A stretch of 64,000 nt of DNA. It comes from Paulinella micropora. Its lineage: Eukaryota > Cercozoa > Imbricatea > Euglyphida. The position numbers and the translations under genes are program-made. The DNA lies in the NCBI GenBank assembly GCA_009731375.1, contig BJOX01000215.1:592868-656867 (forward strand). The letters are read 5' to 3'. Each line of letters starts with the position of its first letter. The first letter of the stretch is position 1. The notes below the pieces were generated by a model. That model was given only the letters and a program-made list of their open reading frames with translations, was not told the origin of the DNA and searched no databases. Positions 1 through 9,246 of the stretch are shown here, in pieces.

Positions 1-370
1 ATGGCCGAGGCTGAGTAGGGCAACCTGTACGGGGTGGCTGGTAGTGCTAGTGAGTTGGTTATTGTAGGCGGTGATTGGTACTACACGCATGGCGGGCGGC
101 CCCTGCCCCGCGGCGGGCGGTACGACGTAGGTGATACGCACATTGATTAAACGCAGTATTTGTAAACGCCAATATAAAAAATACCAGAGCGTAAGAATCG
201 CAAGCAAGTGCCCTATCGACAGGGCAATCGGTAGAGCCAAAACCCGGGTCTTTGTCGTTAGAAAGAAGTACTCGTACGGCATGGCTTTCTTTAATAATAT
301 AAGAAAACACTGTCACGGTCAAAACAAAAACTAGAGGTTCAGATGTATATATATATTTTACAAGGTGCGG
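1..370. other. left edge, no confident gene
   Basis: Short open frames exist on both strands, one of them (59-322, minus) with a hydrophobic stretch in its middle, but none has a convincing ATG start or recognisable motif. An AT-rich TATATATA stretch lies near 343-356. This may be the tail of a gene cut by the window edge or an intergenic region. Confidence 0.3.
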
Positions 371-2062
371 CTACTCCCTCCTCCCCCCTCCCTCCCCCCC
401 CTCTCCGCCCCCTTGCCCGTCCTCCCCGCCTTCATCGTCGTCTTCTTCGTCCCCCGCCAAGAGCGTGGTCGAGGAGGTTTGGTTAGCAGCCGTCATGCCG
501 TACGAGTACAAGTGGAGCTGTTGGTCAGGGTTTTGGTCGTCGGCAGCCATAAAAAGCCCTGCAAAGGTTTCGTTCTCGCGCAGGTGCCGCGCGTTGGCGG
601 TGCGGATTTTCTTGTCGGCGCGGTGGATGGCCTTGAGCAGGAGGTGGTCGGGCATGGTGACGAGGCGGTCGGCGGGGGGGAGGCGTTGCAGGTCCTTCCT
701 GGGCAGCATGAGCTCCCGATGGTGTTGGCAGTGCACGTAGCCGGCGTAGTCGGTGTGCTGTGAGTCGTTGGCGTTGGCGGCGGCGTGACGTTCGTCATTG
801 CTCCGGAAGGCCAGAGCCCTGTCGCGGAGGTAGAGGCCAAAAGCGGCGGGGTCCTTGTTGAGCTGTGTCTGCAGGGACTGGTCCAGCGGCTCTTGCCGTG
901 CGCGCGGCTCCGTGCTGGAGCCACAGAAGACGTCGGGCAGGAGGTTGACAACCGTAAGGTTGTAGTGGGGTGACTTGTAGTCGGTCTGGCCCGTGAGGAG
1001 CTGGCGCGGGCGGCCGTAGCCGCGCTGCAGCTGCAGCAGCAGCAGCCTCTGGAGCAGGTCCTGCCACAGCCCCCAGAGCATAATGTTCTCGGGGATCTCA
1101 AAGTAGTCGCGCGTCTGCTTGATGACTGCGCCCCCCTCGGCCCCGGGGCGTTCATTCTCGTCCTGCAGCAGGTCCAGCACGTGCCGGTACTCCTCGTAAT
1201 CGCGCGAGTCGGCGCCGGGGCGGTTCTGCCACGCCAGCTGCAGCAGCTTCTTGCGACAGGCGGCGAAGTCGCCGGGTTCGGGGAAGTGCGGAGGGAGCTT
1301 GGGCAAGAGAAAGGTGCCGGGGCCGCCCCCCGGCCCCTCGCGCAGTAGCCCCAGAGCCTCGACGCGGGCCCGGCGCTGCTGTACCAACCGCAGTTCGTTC
1401 TTTTCAAAGACGTGGCGGCTCAGCTTGCTTTCCTCCAGGTACCTACGCTGCATGGCGTCGCTGGCCGTGACCGGCAGCGCCTCGGTGCACTCGCCGACAA
1501 AGGGTGACTTGTAGGCTTCCTTGGTTTCCTCGGGGGCCCAGGCGCGGGCTTCGTCCTCGTCGTCTTCCGCCTGTCCTCCCCCTCCTCCACCTCCCAGACC
1601 CCCGCCGCCGCGCCTTTTCTTGTAGGGCGGCATCCCCCTGCGCCGCCCCCCGCCGCCGTCGTCGTCGTCGTTGTTGTCGTCGTCGTCGTTGCCGTTGCCG
1701 GCTGGGTCGCTGGCCCGGTAGAGCCCGTTGCGCGCGCCGCCGCCGCCGGCTCCGGTGCGGCCGAAGAAGGCCTCTGCCAAGCTGTACAAGACCTGGCGCT
1801 GCTGTGGCTGCTGCAGCTCCTGCGGCGCGAGCAGGCCGACCGCCTGCATGATGACGCTGGGGTCTTCGTCGTTGAGGAAGGGCTCCAAAAAGGCGAACTG
1901 CGCCAGCGCAGGGGGTCTGCCCAGGGGCAGCCCGTGGTCGGTGCCGAGCGCCGGGTCGATCAGCGGGCTCACCGACGAATGGAACACGATTTCGATGGCT
2001 CGGCGGATAGCTACCCCCAGCTCGGCCCTTTCCCTGGGGGAAAAAAGGGCCGAGCTGGCCAC
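371..2062 (-). CDS. hypothetical protein with glycine/aspartate-rich linker and NLS
   Basis: A 563-residue protein starting at an ATG only 47 bp from the divergent HNH gene, so the two probably share a promoter. I do not recognise the family. Residues 1-105 and 185-500 look globular. The segment between them (about 105-175) is low complexity, rich in Gly and Asp, with a basic patch (PPYKKRR) resembling a nuclear localisation signal. The C-terminus is an acidic and glycine-rich tail. The layout of two folded parts with charged linkers and an NLS suggests a nuclear or virion regulatory protein, but that is inference. The frame is intact over 1.7 kb. Confidence 0.75.
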   Translation of the reverse strand: MASSALFSPRERAELGVAIRRAIEIVFHSSVSPLIDPALGTDHGLPLGRPPALAQFAFLEPFLNDEDPSVIMQAVGLLAPQELQQPQQRQVLYSLAEAFFGRTGAGGGGARNGLYRASDPAGNGNDDDDNNDDDDGGGGRRRGMPPYKKRRGGGGLGGGGGGGQAEDDEDEARAWAPEETKEAYKSPFVGECTEALPVTASDAMQRRYLEESKLSRHVFEKNELRLVQQRRARVEALGLLREGPGGGPGTFLLPKLPPHFPEPGDFAACRKKLLQLAWQNRPGADSRDYEEYRHVLDLLQDENERPGAEGGAVIKQTRDYFEIPENIMLWGLWQDLLQRLLLLQLQRGYGRPRQLLTGQTDYKSPHYNLTVVNLLPDVFCGSSTEPRARQEPLDQSLQTQLNKDPAAFGLYLRDRALAFRSNDERHAAANANDSQHTDYAGYVHCQHHRELMLPRKDLQRLPPADRLVTMPDHLLLKAIHRADKKIRTANARHLRENETFAGLFMAADDQNPDQQLHLYSYGMTAANQTSSTTLLAGDEEDDDEGGEDGQGGGEGGEGGGRRE

Positions 2063-2109
2063 TGCCTTTCCTTGGCAGATTGTAGTTGCTTGCTTTTCCC
2101 AAAAAAAGA

Positions 2110-2850
2110 ATGCCAGAAGTTGTGGCCAGAGAAAAGCTGGTGCCCTTGCTTCCGCTGCTGGTCAAGCTGCTCGGTTGTTCGGAGCAGACCGCGGGCCTCT
2201 ATGTAGAAAAAGCTCGGGCAAACGCAGATAAACAAGCGGCCTGCGGCGGGGCTTTGAAGACGCAGATGGTGCGCTTTACTCAAGGAGACGGAACCTGGGG
2301 ACCTGCTGTAATCTGTGTGTTTCTTAGTGATTTACTTAGCTTTCTCGGCATTGCGCCTGACTCGGTGCGCCTGAAAGACGATGACTGTTGGCTGTTGGAC
2401 GACAAGGTGGGGAAGGAGGGGCTGGCGGCCATCGAAAGACAGCTGTCAGATCTGCACCCATTGTCTGAAATACGGACGCGCCCGGTCTATTTGGGGCGTG
2501 TAGTGCCATTGTGCAACGAAAAACGCTTCATGTCGCGCGCGCTGGTGAGAAAATGGATCTTGCAGAACCGTCGGCTCCCTTGTTTTGCGCAATACTTTGG
2601 TACGGACGGGCGGCGCAGACTTTTGTTCAACATCGATCACATCGTGCCGGCGGCGCAAGGCGGGCTGGACCATCCACGCAATTATGCCCTAATCCCACAG
2701 ATCATGAATGCTAAATTTGGCTCCATGCTATTACCAGCCAAAGCCACGTACCTGTCGCCGGCGACAACGCGTGCGGCTCTTCGTTTTTCCGCGCAGGCCT
2801 CCCGCCGCGCCATGCAGGGACTGGACCTCTCCGACCTCGAGCTCTGGTGA
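2110..2850 (+). CDS. HNH endonuclease domain protein
   Basis: A 246-residue protein. The first ATG in frame (2110) is preferred to an upstream TTG. The C-terminal half carries an HNH signature: IDHIVPAAQGG followed by NYALIPQIMNAKF, i.e. the D-H pair, the GG turn, an Asn and a final Asn, spaced as in HNH nucleases, at about residues 178-205. The N-terminal half has no recognised domain. HNH proteins of large viruses may be homing enzymes, recombination or repair nucleases, or restriction-like nucleases, and the sequence does not decide between them. It is transcribed divergently from the 371-2062 gene. The 3' flank is AT-rich. Confidence 0.75.
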   Translation: MPEVVAREKLVPLLPLLVKLLGCSEQTAGLYVEKARANADKQAACGGALKTQMVRFTQGDGTWGPAVICVFLSDLLSFLGIAPDSVRLKDDDCWLLDDKVGKEGLAAIERQLSDLHPLSEIRTRPVYLGRVVPLCNEKRFMSRALVRKWILQNRRLPCFAQYFGTDGRRRLLFNIDHIVPAAQGGLDHPRNYALIPQIMNAKFGSMLLPAKATYLSPATTRAALRFSAQASRRAMQGLDLSDLELW

Positions 2851-2967
2851 AAGGATTTAATAATGTGAAAGCTGTTTTCTTGCGGTCAGACTAAAAGAAA
2901 AAAAAACTTTTCTTTTAATTAAACGGATTACTAATTATTCACATATGTTAAGTACTCTCAGAAATCA

Positions 2968-4194
2968 CTAGCTCACACTTGAATAGCTCGCGTCGATACC
3001 TCCAAAAATTTTGGCAATGTTCTTATGGGCCTGAGTAGGCGGGGATCTTCGTGCACTCGTTGACTTTCGTTTACGAATGCTGCTGCTGGTAGTAGAGGGC
3101 AGAATCGTTGGTGCAGTCGCAGGGGAAGCTTTGTTCTCTTGCTTGGCAAGAAGTTGGTTGCACATGTGAAGACAAGCGTGTGCGTCCACGAAAGCCTTGG
3201 GCTTGACGGCCTCCTGTGAGCCGTAATCCTTGGCAAACCAGTCAGCCATTCTGTCAACCACCCGTTCGTAGGCGTTCAGGAACTCCTCGTCTGTCTGGGC
3301 ACAGCTTCCTTGGACTGGGTACAGAAAGCTCTGTGCATGTGGCGAACAAATAGAAAACTGTGGGCCCTTGGCTCCGTCACCTTTGCTTTGTCTGGAGTCC
3401 ACGTAGGTCTGGAAATACAGTTGCCAATCCCAGCCGAATGCCTTCAGCGCCGTCAGTTGGGAGATTTCCCCCCCTGGCGACGACTGCCTGCTAGAATAAA
3501 ACGAGCAGGCATCTTTATACACCTTGCGAAGCCCGTCATACACCACAAAGTAGTCACGACAGTCGGCAAACGGGAGCTTCACCTCTGGTGCCGATAATTT
3601 CCGAGCGGTCAGTGAAAGCCAGTATTCACTGCCCACACCCTGTCGCATCTGTGCGATATAGCCCTGTCTCTTCGCTTCGTCTTCCGCGCCAACAACCTCC
3701 GGAGCGGTGTCTTTTTTGTACACGCGAGTGAAATCAAACAAGTATGTCTTCATGTTTTTCAACACCAGGTCGAGCATGGCCAACGCATACTTATCCACAA
3801 AACCCGTCTTGGCCGCCAACAGCGCTTGTGCACGGCTGGCTGTTTCTGCAGCAGGGGCTGCCGAGTCGCCGCCGGTGTCAAACACGTTGATCCTTGTTTT
3901 GCCGTACGGATAATCACTGTCACTGCCGTCGGTCTTCTCAAATAACAGGATAACGTTCGGGCCCATCGAGGAGGTGAAGGGCATAGCTAGGTCGGCTAGC
4001 GCCGCTATGGATTGCGCCCTATTTCCATTAGAAACTAGCGTCTTAGAGTACTCGGAAGCTGTGACTGCTGCTGCTTCCTCCTGTGTATCTTGATCCAACA
4101 CACGAGCAAACTCTGGACGTCGATTGTCGCCAAGTTGATCATTCGTCAGAGGGGCTCTACACTCAGACGACAGACAGGTGTACATAGGCCCCAT
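2968..4194 (-). CDS. hypothetical protein downstream of and overlapping the nicotinamidase-like gene
   Basis: A 408-residue ORF whose ATG overlaps the 3' end of the nicotinamidase-like ORF by 49 bp in another frame. Near the start is a Cys pair (YTCLSSEC). The middle is a globular alpha/beta-looking sequence without a motif I know, and the C-terminus is Ser/Thr-rich with a basic patch (SIRKRKSTS). The nicotinamidase-like ORF has a long tail past its catalytic domain that runs straight into this start, so the two could be one gene broken by a single-base indel near 4190, in a run of A and G residues. Alternatively they are two overlapping genes. Function unknown. Confidence 0.6.
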   Translation of the reverse strand: MGPMYTCLSSECRAPLTNDQLGDNRRPEFARVLDQDTQEEAAAVTASEYSKTLVSNGNRAQSIAALADLAMPFTSSMGPNVILLFEKTDGSDSDYPYGKTRINVFDTGGDSAAPAAETASRAQALLAAKTGFVDKYALAMLDLVLKNMKTYLFDFTRVYKKDTAPEVVGAEDEAKRQGYIAQMRQGVGSEYWLSLTARKLSAPEVKLPFADCRDYFVVYDGLRKVYKDACSFYSSRQSSPGGEISQLTALKAFGWDWQLYFQTYVDSRQSKGDGAKGPQFSICSPHAQSFLYPVQGSCAQTDEEFLNAYERVVDRMADWFAKDYGSQEAVKPKAFVDAHACLHMCNQLLAKQENKASPATAPTILPSTTSSSIRKRKSTSARRSPPTQAHKNIAKIFGGIDASYSSVS

Positions 4195-5603
4195 TTTCTA
4201 TCGTCCTCTCGCACGAGCGTCGGAAAGTACTTACCATTGTTCGCCATTTTGGAAAGCCAAAAACAATCATTGGAGCTTACATTATTGGAATCGGCATTAT
4301 CCGATTGTAGCTTTGTCTTCAATTCGGCTTGGGCCAGCCGGGCCCTGTCGATCAGCAACTCGACGGTGCCTTCTTGGAGCCGGAACGAGATTTGTGAGTA
4401 CAGCTTGCGCGCGGCCCTTGATGTCGAATCCCAAACGGAGCTGACGTATGATTTCTGCATCCATGCCCCTTTGCAGAATTCTAGGGTGTTGGCATTGGCT
4501 TGGACTGCTAGCTCCTTTTCTCCCCAGCCAACCTCGCTTCCGATCGCCAGCGTTGCTGTTTGGACAACGCGAACTTTGAATTTCTGTTCGGCCAGGCCTC
4601 GCGCAGTTTCTTTGACACAGAAGTCGGCCGCGACCCCGACCACGCAGACATTTGTTATACCTTGGGCCCGTAGGATTTGCGTTAAAGTGCACTTGGGCGA
4701 GGCGAAGCTCCAAGGGTTGGGGTTCCGGACCTCCCTTTTCGGCGGCCGCTTCTGGCCTTGCTGCACAACAGCCTCCACATTCTCAAACACGGCGGAATAC
4801 GCATCATATTTGCGGTCCATGCCTTTGTCAAAGAACAGGGACTTGTAGCGCGCTGCCCCCGCAGGTAGGCTAAGCGTGCCTCTTTCCAAGGCAGTAGCTT
4901 CGATATAAGCAGAATAGAGCAAACCCTGCCCTGCCGCACCGTCTCCCGGTCTAAACGCGGGTGCTAGGTCGCGCAGTTCGTCCACTACGTCGGAACCCCA
5001 ACGGTTCATGACGCAGTGGTCAGGCCACAATTCCTGCTTGGCAACTGTCCACGTGTTTGTTTTTGCCTGTGACACATCCTCCCCCGGCTGCCGCGTACTC
5101 TGCACAAAGGAGTATGTCACAGAATGGACGGTGCATTTCTCATAATCCTCTGCTTTAGTGAATTCATTTTTGGGGATGATCTCCGCTTTTTCCGGAACAT
5201 TCTTCTTCGTGTCGTCCACGCCCTTTTCTTTGCTCTCCCTCTTGACGACGACCTCGTACGTAAAGATCTCATATGAGGAAATCTCATCGGCTTTTAGCAA
5301 CTCAGTTTTCTTTGCGAGGTCCTTAGTAGTGTGATAACTTGAACTGGCGAAAGATACGTGGCCAGGTTTTAAAATGTAGTTAGGGTCTGAAACATTGCCT
5401 TCTTGAACCTCAGCTGGGTGCTTGTCGCGCGTGAACACCACCAGATCCCAGCCAGCAATATTGGCTAACTGGCGCACTTCCGCGATGCAAGCCGCCCTTG
5501 CATCCTTGTCTTTCATAGCCATTGATCCGCCTGGGTGCATAAAATCGTTCTGCATGTCCACGATGACCAGAGCCCAGCCGGGCGCGATCGAAGGACCAGC
5601 CAT
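4146..5603 (-). CDS. nicotinamidase/isochorismatase-family protein with large insert
   Basis: A 485-residue protein of the cysteine hydrolase family that includes nicotinamidase (nicotinamide to nicotinate). The key elements are visible in order: the catalytic Asp in LVIVDMQNDF (D16); WPDHCV; the catalytic Lys in FFDKGMDRKYDAYS (near residue 255); and the nucleophile in VAADFCVKETA (C329). The family is usually 180-230 residues. Here about 130 residues, Lys/Glu-rich, are inserted between the first strand region and the WPDHCV motif, and about 110 residues follow the domain. Because the catalytic residues are retained it is probably active on NAD-derived nicotinamide, which would link the virus to host NAD metabolism or ADP-ribosylation. 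That role is inferred. Confidence 0.75.
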   Translation of the reverse strand: MAGPSIAPGWALVIVDMQNDFMHPGGSMAMKDKDARAACIAEVRQLANIAGWDLVVFTRDKHPAEVQEGNVSDPNYILKPGHVSFASSSYHTTKDLAKKTELLKADEISSYEIFTYEVVVKRESKEKGVDDTKKNVPEKAEIIPKNEFTKAEDYEKCTVHSVTYSFVQSTRQPGEDVSQAKTNTWTVAKQELWPDHCVMNRWGSDVVDELRDLAPAFRPGDGAAGQGLLYSAYIEATALERGTLSLPAGAARYKSLFFDKGMDRKYDAYSAVFENVEAVVQQGQKRPPKREVRNPNPWSFASPKCTLTQILRAQGITNVCVVGVAADFCVKETARGLAEQKFKVRVVQTATLAIGSEVGWGEKELAVQANANTLEFCKGAWMQKSYVSSVWDSTSRAARKLYSQISFRLQEGTVELLIDRARLAQAELKTKLQSDNADSNNVSSNDCFWLSKMANNGKYFPTLVREDDRKWGLCTPVCRLSVEPL

Positions 5604-5801
5604 TTCCTTTATTAGCTACTATAACACGCGGGAGAGTCAGCAAAAAAACCCCAATCGAGGGATAGTACGGGAGCACAGCACTTCCCCCCCNNNNNNNNNN
5701 CCCCCTCCCTCTCTCTCTCTCCTTCTTCCTCCCACCTCTCCTCTCCCCTCCCCTCTCTCTTCTCTTATCCTTCTTTTGTTCTTTGCCTCAGACAAAGGGG
5801 C

Positions 5802-6413
5802 ATGAATGTTCCCAAGGGAGAGATCTTTTGGGTCTGGGCGTTAGAAAAGGCGCTACAAGAGGCGTCGGGGGTCGTGGCGCCTGGGGAGGTGCCGCCTAAG
5901 CCGCCTGAATGCGTGGCGGATCTCAAGAAGTGCCATGCGTCACTGCATTGGACGCTGCTACCCTCGCACCAACAAACCTACGAGGAGCTCAGGTCGTTGC
6001 ACGGTTACAGCAACAACAGCAGCGGCCAAGAAGAGGGCAGCCGTGTTGCCAAACCCGGCCGCATCAGCTGGTCCCCGCCACTTCCGATCCAGCTAGCCAA
6101 AGAACCCAGCGGCAGCAGCAGGGACTCACTGCGTGTGGGCAGCAGGCGTCGGCGCGCTCGGGCGCACACGGTGCCGGGCTCGCAACCTGCGGGCAAGAGC
6201 GAAGAGGCCTACCTGTTTGTGTACAAGCCCCACGTGCACATCCACGCGCCGGGGCCGAGGGCCCCGGCGAGGTCCGTCGCGTTGGAGCTACACAACAGTG
6301 ACTTTGTTTTTCTGTGCGGCGGCGAGAAAAGGCGTACGGAAGAAGCTACTAGGCCGGGACCGGGAGCGGGGCCGGAGCCGGAGCCGGGGCAGGAACTTGG
6401 CTGGAAAAACTAA
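5802..6413 (+). CDS. hypothetical small basic protein
   Basis: A 203-residue protein from ATG 5802. Residues 1-70 look folded. A basic Arg-rich patch lies near 110-125, and the C-terminus is Gly/Pro/Glu-rich. No family recognised. A roughly 100 bp pure pyrimidine tract (5701-5790) ends in CCTCAG just before the start; it looks like a splice acceptor, but no donor can be seen across the adjacent N gap. A poly(A) signal follows at 6478. Confidence 0.55.
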   Translation: MNVPKGEIFWVWALEKALQEASGVVAPGEVPPKPPECVADLKKCHASLHWTLLPSHQQTYEELRSLHGYSNNSSGQEEGSRVAKPGRISWSPPLPIQLAKEPSGSSRDSLRVGSRRRRARAHTVPGSQPAGKSEEAYLFVYKPHVHIHAPGPRAPARSVALELHNSDFVFLCGGEKRRTEEATRPGPGAGPEPEPGQELGWKN

Positions 6414-6477
6414 AATCAATTTTTTAATGACTGAAAGAAAGAAAAAAAAACAAACAAAACAAAACAAAACAAAACTT

Positions 6478-6483
6478 AATAAA
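6478..6483 (+). terminator. poly(A) signal AATAAA
   Basis: AATAAA in an A-rich tract 65 bp after the stop of the 5802-6413 gene. This is a typical eukaryotic 3' processing signal, and similar ones follow other genes here. Confidence 0.5.
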
Positions 6484-6569
6484 AAAAAAGACTCTTGCTT
6501 GGTCGGTTTTTTTTTTGAAGCCTAGCGCTGCGCGCTAGGTTGCCGGCTTCCTTCGGCTTCCTTCTTCTC

Positions 6570-7733
6570 TCAAATGTCCCTGAGTAGAGCCTCGTCTTCC
6601 TCCTCGAGCGCATGCTGCTTGCGCAGGTCGGCCTCGGCGCTGCTGCTGTGCGGGACGTTGGCGATGCGCAGCTGCCTGTTGCTGGGCCAGGGCTCGTCGT
6701 CCAGTTCGTCGGGGGCGAAGCCGCCGCCTTCCCAGCCGGGCAGCGCCGAGGGCTTGCCGAGTTCCTCGGTCTTCTTGCTGGCGCCCGAGGCATCCCAGAC
6801 GCAGACGAGTTTGGGCACGCGCTTGAGACAGAAGGCGCCGTTGGACAAGGGGTCGAAGCTGGCCCTGATGGTGAAGCCGACGGTAATGACGGAGCCGTTG
6901 CGAACCGCCTTCATGGCCGCGGCCTCAGTCATGAGCGGGTGGGACTCGCGCCGCATGTCGCGGAACAGGAGCTCGGTGAACTTGAGCTTGCTGCTGTCAA
7001 GCTCCGACGGGTTGCTGCTGGGCTGGTTGCCGCCTGCGCCGCCGGCGCAGGCGGGTTTGCCCTTGTTGTTGTACCTGGCGCTGAGGTCGACGTTCGGGAA
7101 AGAGTAGTTGCAGTGCGTCACGAGCGTGAACTCCTGTGAGCCGCCGCCCTGGGACTCGGTCTTTTGGAAGAAGCCGCCGTTCTTGATGTAGCGCGAGTTG
7201 GACTTGCGCTCCAGCGCCGTCATGGCCTTGATCTCGGCCGTCTTGGAGCGGATGACCACGTCGCGGAACTTGGCGAGCACCTGGCGCGGGTACACCCCCT
7301 GCGCGTCGGCGCTAAGCCCCATGTCCGTCGAGATGTCCTGCAGGCGGCTGTTGACGCACGGCATGGCCTGGCACACCAACGGCGCACTCTCGGGGTCCTC
7401 GAGCGCGTCCAGCACGCACCACACGGCCAGAAAGTCCAGGTACAGATCGAACACCACGGCCAGGCCCCCGACCTCGTACGAGCTGCCGTCCGCCTTCATG
7501 ACACGCAGCGCGGGCGCCGCCTTGGACGGGAGCGCGACCGTGCTGAAGCTGCGCTGGATCCGCTCGGGGCGCAGGCAGTCCTCCTCCGGGTTGATGTTGT
7601 AGCGGTGCGCAAAGTCCGCCGGGTTCGCAAACGAGCCGTACGCGATGCGGCCCAGCCTCTGCTTCTGTTCGTCCGTCGCGTGCTTGGACACGAACAGGTC
7701 GCACGAACCCACGGTCGCGGGGGGGGGACGCAA
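6570..7733 (-). CDS. C-terminal part of a frame-broken hypothetical protein
   Basis: A 387-codon frame that continues, in another frame, the protein starting at 8307. The switch falls in a run of nine G/C bases at about 7720-7730, a classic site for homopolymer miscounts. The sequence is well-formed alpha/beta protein to its end, finishing in a Glu-rich tail. No family recognised. One break at a homopolymer and otherwise good coding on both sides favour a sequencing error over decay. Confidence 0.65.
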   Translation of the reverse strand: MRPPPATVGSCDLFVSKHATDEQKQRLGRIAYGSFANPADFAHRYNINPEEDCLRPERIQRSFSTVALPSKAAPALRVMKADGSSYEVGGLAVVFDLYLDFLAVWCVLDALEDPESAPLVCQAMPCVNSRLQDISTDMGLSADAQGVYPRQVLAKFRDVVIRSKTAEIKAMTALERKSNSRYIKNGGFFQKTESQGGGSQEFTLVTHCNYSFPNVDLSARYNNKGKPACAGGAGGNQPSSNPSELDSSKLKFTELLFRDMRRESHPLMTEAAAMKAVRNGSVITVGFTIRASFDPLSNGAFCLKRVPKLVCVWDASGASKKTEELGKPSALPGWEGGGFAPDELDDEPWPSNRQLRIANVPHSSSAEADLRKQHALEEEDEALLRDI

Positions 7734-8307
7734 TCACCAAGTTGCGGCAGGCCCCCTTGCGCTCGCCCGAGGACGGGCGCTGCTGGGTGAAGCGGACCGT
7801 CACGATCTCCATGTTGGGTTCCTTGATCGACGGCAAACGCTGCATCAGGTACGCGTTGCGCCCCGGCCCCACAAAGCGCGCCAGCTGCAGCCACTCCTCA
7901 CCCGTCGCCTCGTCCTTGTGCACCTTGACGTACGTGTGCTTCAGCAGAAAATCCGTGTTCACCAGGCTGGGCCAGATGTCCTGCGTCAGAACCTGCTGGT
8001 ACACATCCCCCAGCGACGCCCGCAGGTCGGGGGGCAGTTTTCCCAAGGGAACAAGCCCCTCCAGCTCGTTAGGCGGCTGCAGGCTCGCGCGCAGCAACGT
8101 CTCGGGCATCGAGCTCGGGTCAGCAAACGGGAAAAACTGGTGCGACGAGCCGCCCGCCGCCGCCGCTGCTGCCGCTTTCGTTTCAGCCGCGATTTCAGAA
8201 GACGTCGCATCCCAGTCTACTTGCTCGCGGCCTTCTTCCTGCACCTTGTTTTTTTTGGGCACGCGACCCGAACTGCTCGACGACGCTGCTGCTGTGCGCT
8301 TGCTCAT
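7312..8307 (-). CDS. N-terminal part of the same frame-broken hypothetical protein
   Basis: ATG at 8305-8307 opens a Ser/Ala-rich leader containing a basic patch (RVPKKNK) like a nuclear localisation signal. An alanine run and a folded region follow (PPNELEGLVPLGKLPPDL onward). True coding in this frame probably ends near 7725; the remaining codons to 7312 are the wrong frame. With the 6570-7733 segment the product would be about 580 residues. Function unknown; the NLS suggests nuclear action. Confidence 0.6.
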   Translation of the reverse strand: MSKRTAAASSSSSGRVPKKNKVQEEGREQVDWDATSSEIAAETKAAAAAAAGGSSHQFFPFADPSSMPETLLRASLQPPNELEGLVPLGKLPPDLRASLGDVYQQVLTQDIWPSLVNTDFLLKHTYVKVHKDEATGEEWLQLARFVGPGRNAYLMQRLPSIKEPNMEIVTVRFTQQRPSSGERKGACRNLVIASPPRDRGFVRPVRVQARDGRTEAEAGPHRVRLVCEPGGLCAPLQHQPGGGLPAPRADPAQLQHGRAPVQGGARAACHEGGRQLVRGRGPGRGVRSVPGLSGRVVRAGRARGPRECAVGVPGHAVRQQPPAGHLDGHGA

Positions 8308-8350
8308 CTGCTTCAAATGTGTTTGGGGGGAAAATGCTCCTTCAAATTCT

Positions 8351-8377
8351 GTGCGGGAGACCCAAGGTCTCCCGCAC
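8351..8377. repeat. perfect 12-bp inverted repeat, 3-nt loop
   Basis: GTGCGGGAGACC, then CAA, then its exact reverse complement. It lies just upstream of the 8307 gene and just before a G-run and N gap. It could fold as a hairpin in DNA or RNA. Confidence 0.8.
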
Positions 8378-8443
8378 AACACCCCCCCGCGCATCAAGAG
8401 GAGGGGGGGGGGGGCGCCCCCGGTGTGCCGGGCACCCCCCCCC

Positions 8444-8784
8444 NNNNNNNNNNNNNNNNNNNNNNNNNNNNNNNNNNNNNNNNNNNNNNNNNNNNNNNNN
8501 NNNNNNNNNNNNNNNNNNNNNNNNNNNNNNNNNNNNNNNNNNNNNNNNNNNNNNNNNNNNNNNNNNNNNNNNNNNNNNNNNNNNNNNNNNNNNNNNNNNN
8601 NNNNNNNNNNNNNNNNNNNNNNNNNNNNNNNNNNNNNNNNNNNNNNNNNNNNNNNNNNNNNNNNNNNNNNNNNNNNNNNNNNNNNNNNNNNNNNNNNNNN
8701 NNNNNNNNNNNNNNNNNNNNNNNNNNNNNNNNNNNNNNNNNNNNNNNNNNNNNNNNNNNNNNNNNNNNNNNNNNNNNNNNNNNN
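8444..8784. other. assembly gap (341 N)
   Basis: Unknown bases flanked on the left by long G and C runs. Its right edge abuts the stop codon of the 8785-9246 frame. Confidence 0.95.
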
Positions 8785-9246
8785 CTACTTCCAAGAACCG
8801 CCGCTGATGATTTCAAGCGGTTTACAGGTCGTGGTTGGAGACGCAGGATCTTCTTTTTTTTGGAAAGGCATTTGTTTTTCTAGCTCGGCCTGCCAGTTCG
8901 TGCGTTTTTCTAGGTCGCAACGCAGGGCGTCGGCGGAGATGTCTTGGATTCTCCTGGCCTGCATAAAGCTGTCCTCCCAACCGTACTCGGCCGGCAGCAA
9001 GTCGTGCGCAAGCAGGCGCTGGCCGCGCTTGAGGTACAGATGAAAATTGCGGTGGTTGAGGCGTACAATCAAGCCGTTGCACTTGTCGGGCCGCGGGCTG
9101 GTCAGGCGCAGTGCCCCAGCAAAACCGTGGGAATGCGGGTGGCCCGCTCCACGTGGGGAGCGTCGGGCAGATTGGGCTGATCTCTTCTGTCGATATAGAC
9201 CATCGCTTTGCCCGCTTGCATAAAGGTTGCCCGCTCTCGCTCCCAT
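8785..9246 (-). CDS. C-terminal continuation of the 9102-10148 gene in a shifted frame
   Basis: From about 9120 down to its stop at 8785 this frame reads like genuine protein (for example CNGLIVRLNHRNFHLYLKRG, then a charged helical tail). It picks up where the 10148-9102 frame ends in GHCA-stop. The upstream half of this ORF (9246 to about 9120) is out-of-frame noise. It adds about 110 residues to the unknown protein, assuming a single indel near 9110-9130. Confidence 0.5.
   Translation of the reverse strand: MGARAGNLYASGQSDGLYRQKRSAQSARRSPRGAGHPHSHGFAGALRLTSPRPDKCNGLIVRLNHRNFHLYLKRGQRLLAHDLLPAEYGWEDSFMQARRIQDISADALRCDLEKRTNWQAELEKQMPFQKKEDPASPTTTCKPLEIISGGSWK

Noticed and set aside
5701-5801. 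Intron 3' end (pyrimidine tract plus CAG) before the 5802 gene
   Set aside because: CT tracts occur upstream of several genes on both strands without a donor site, and the sequence upstream is an N gap, so splicing cannot be supported.
7645-9043. Plus-strand ORFs of 412 and 433 codons spanning the 8444-8784 gap
   Set aside because: Most of their length is N, and the remainder is antisense to well-supported minus-strand genes.
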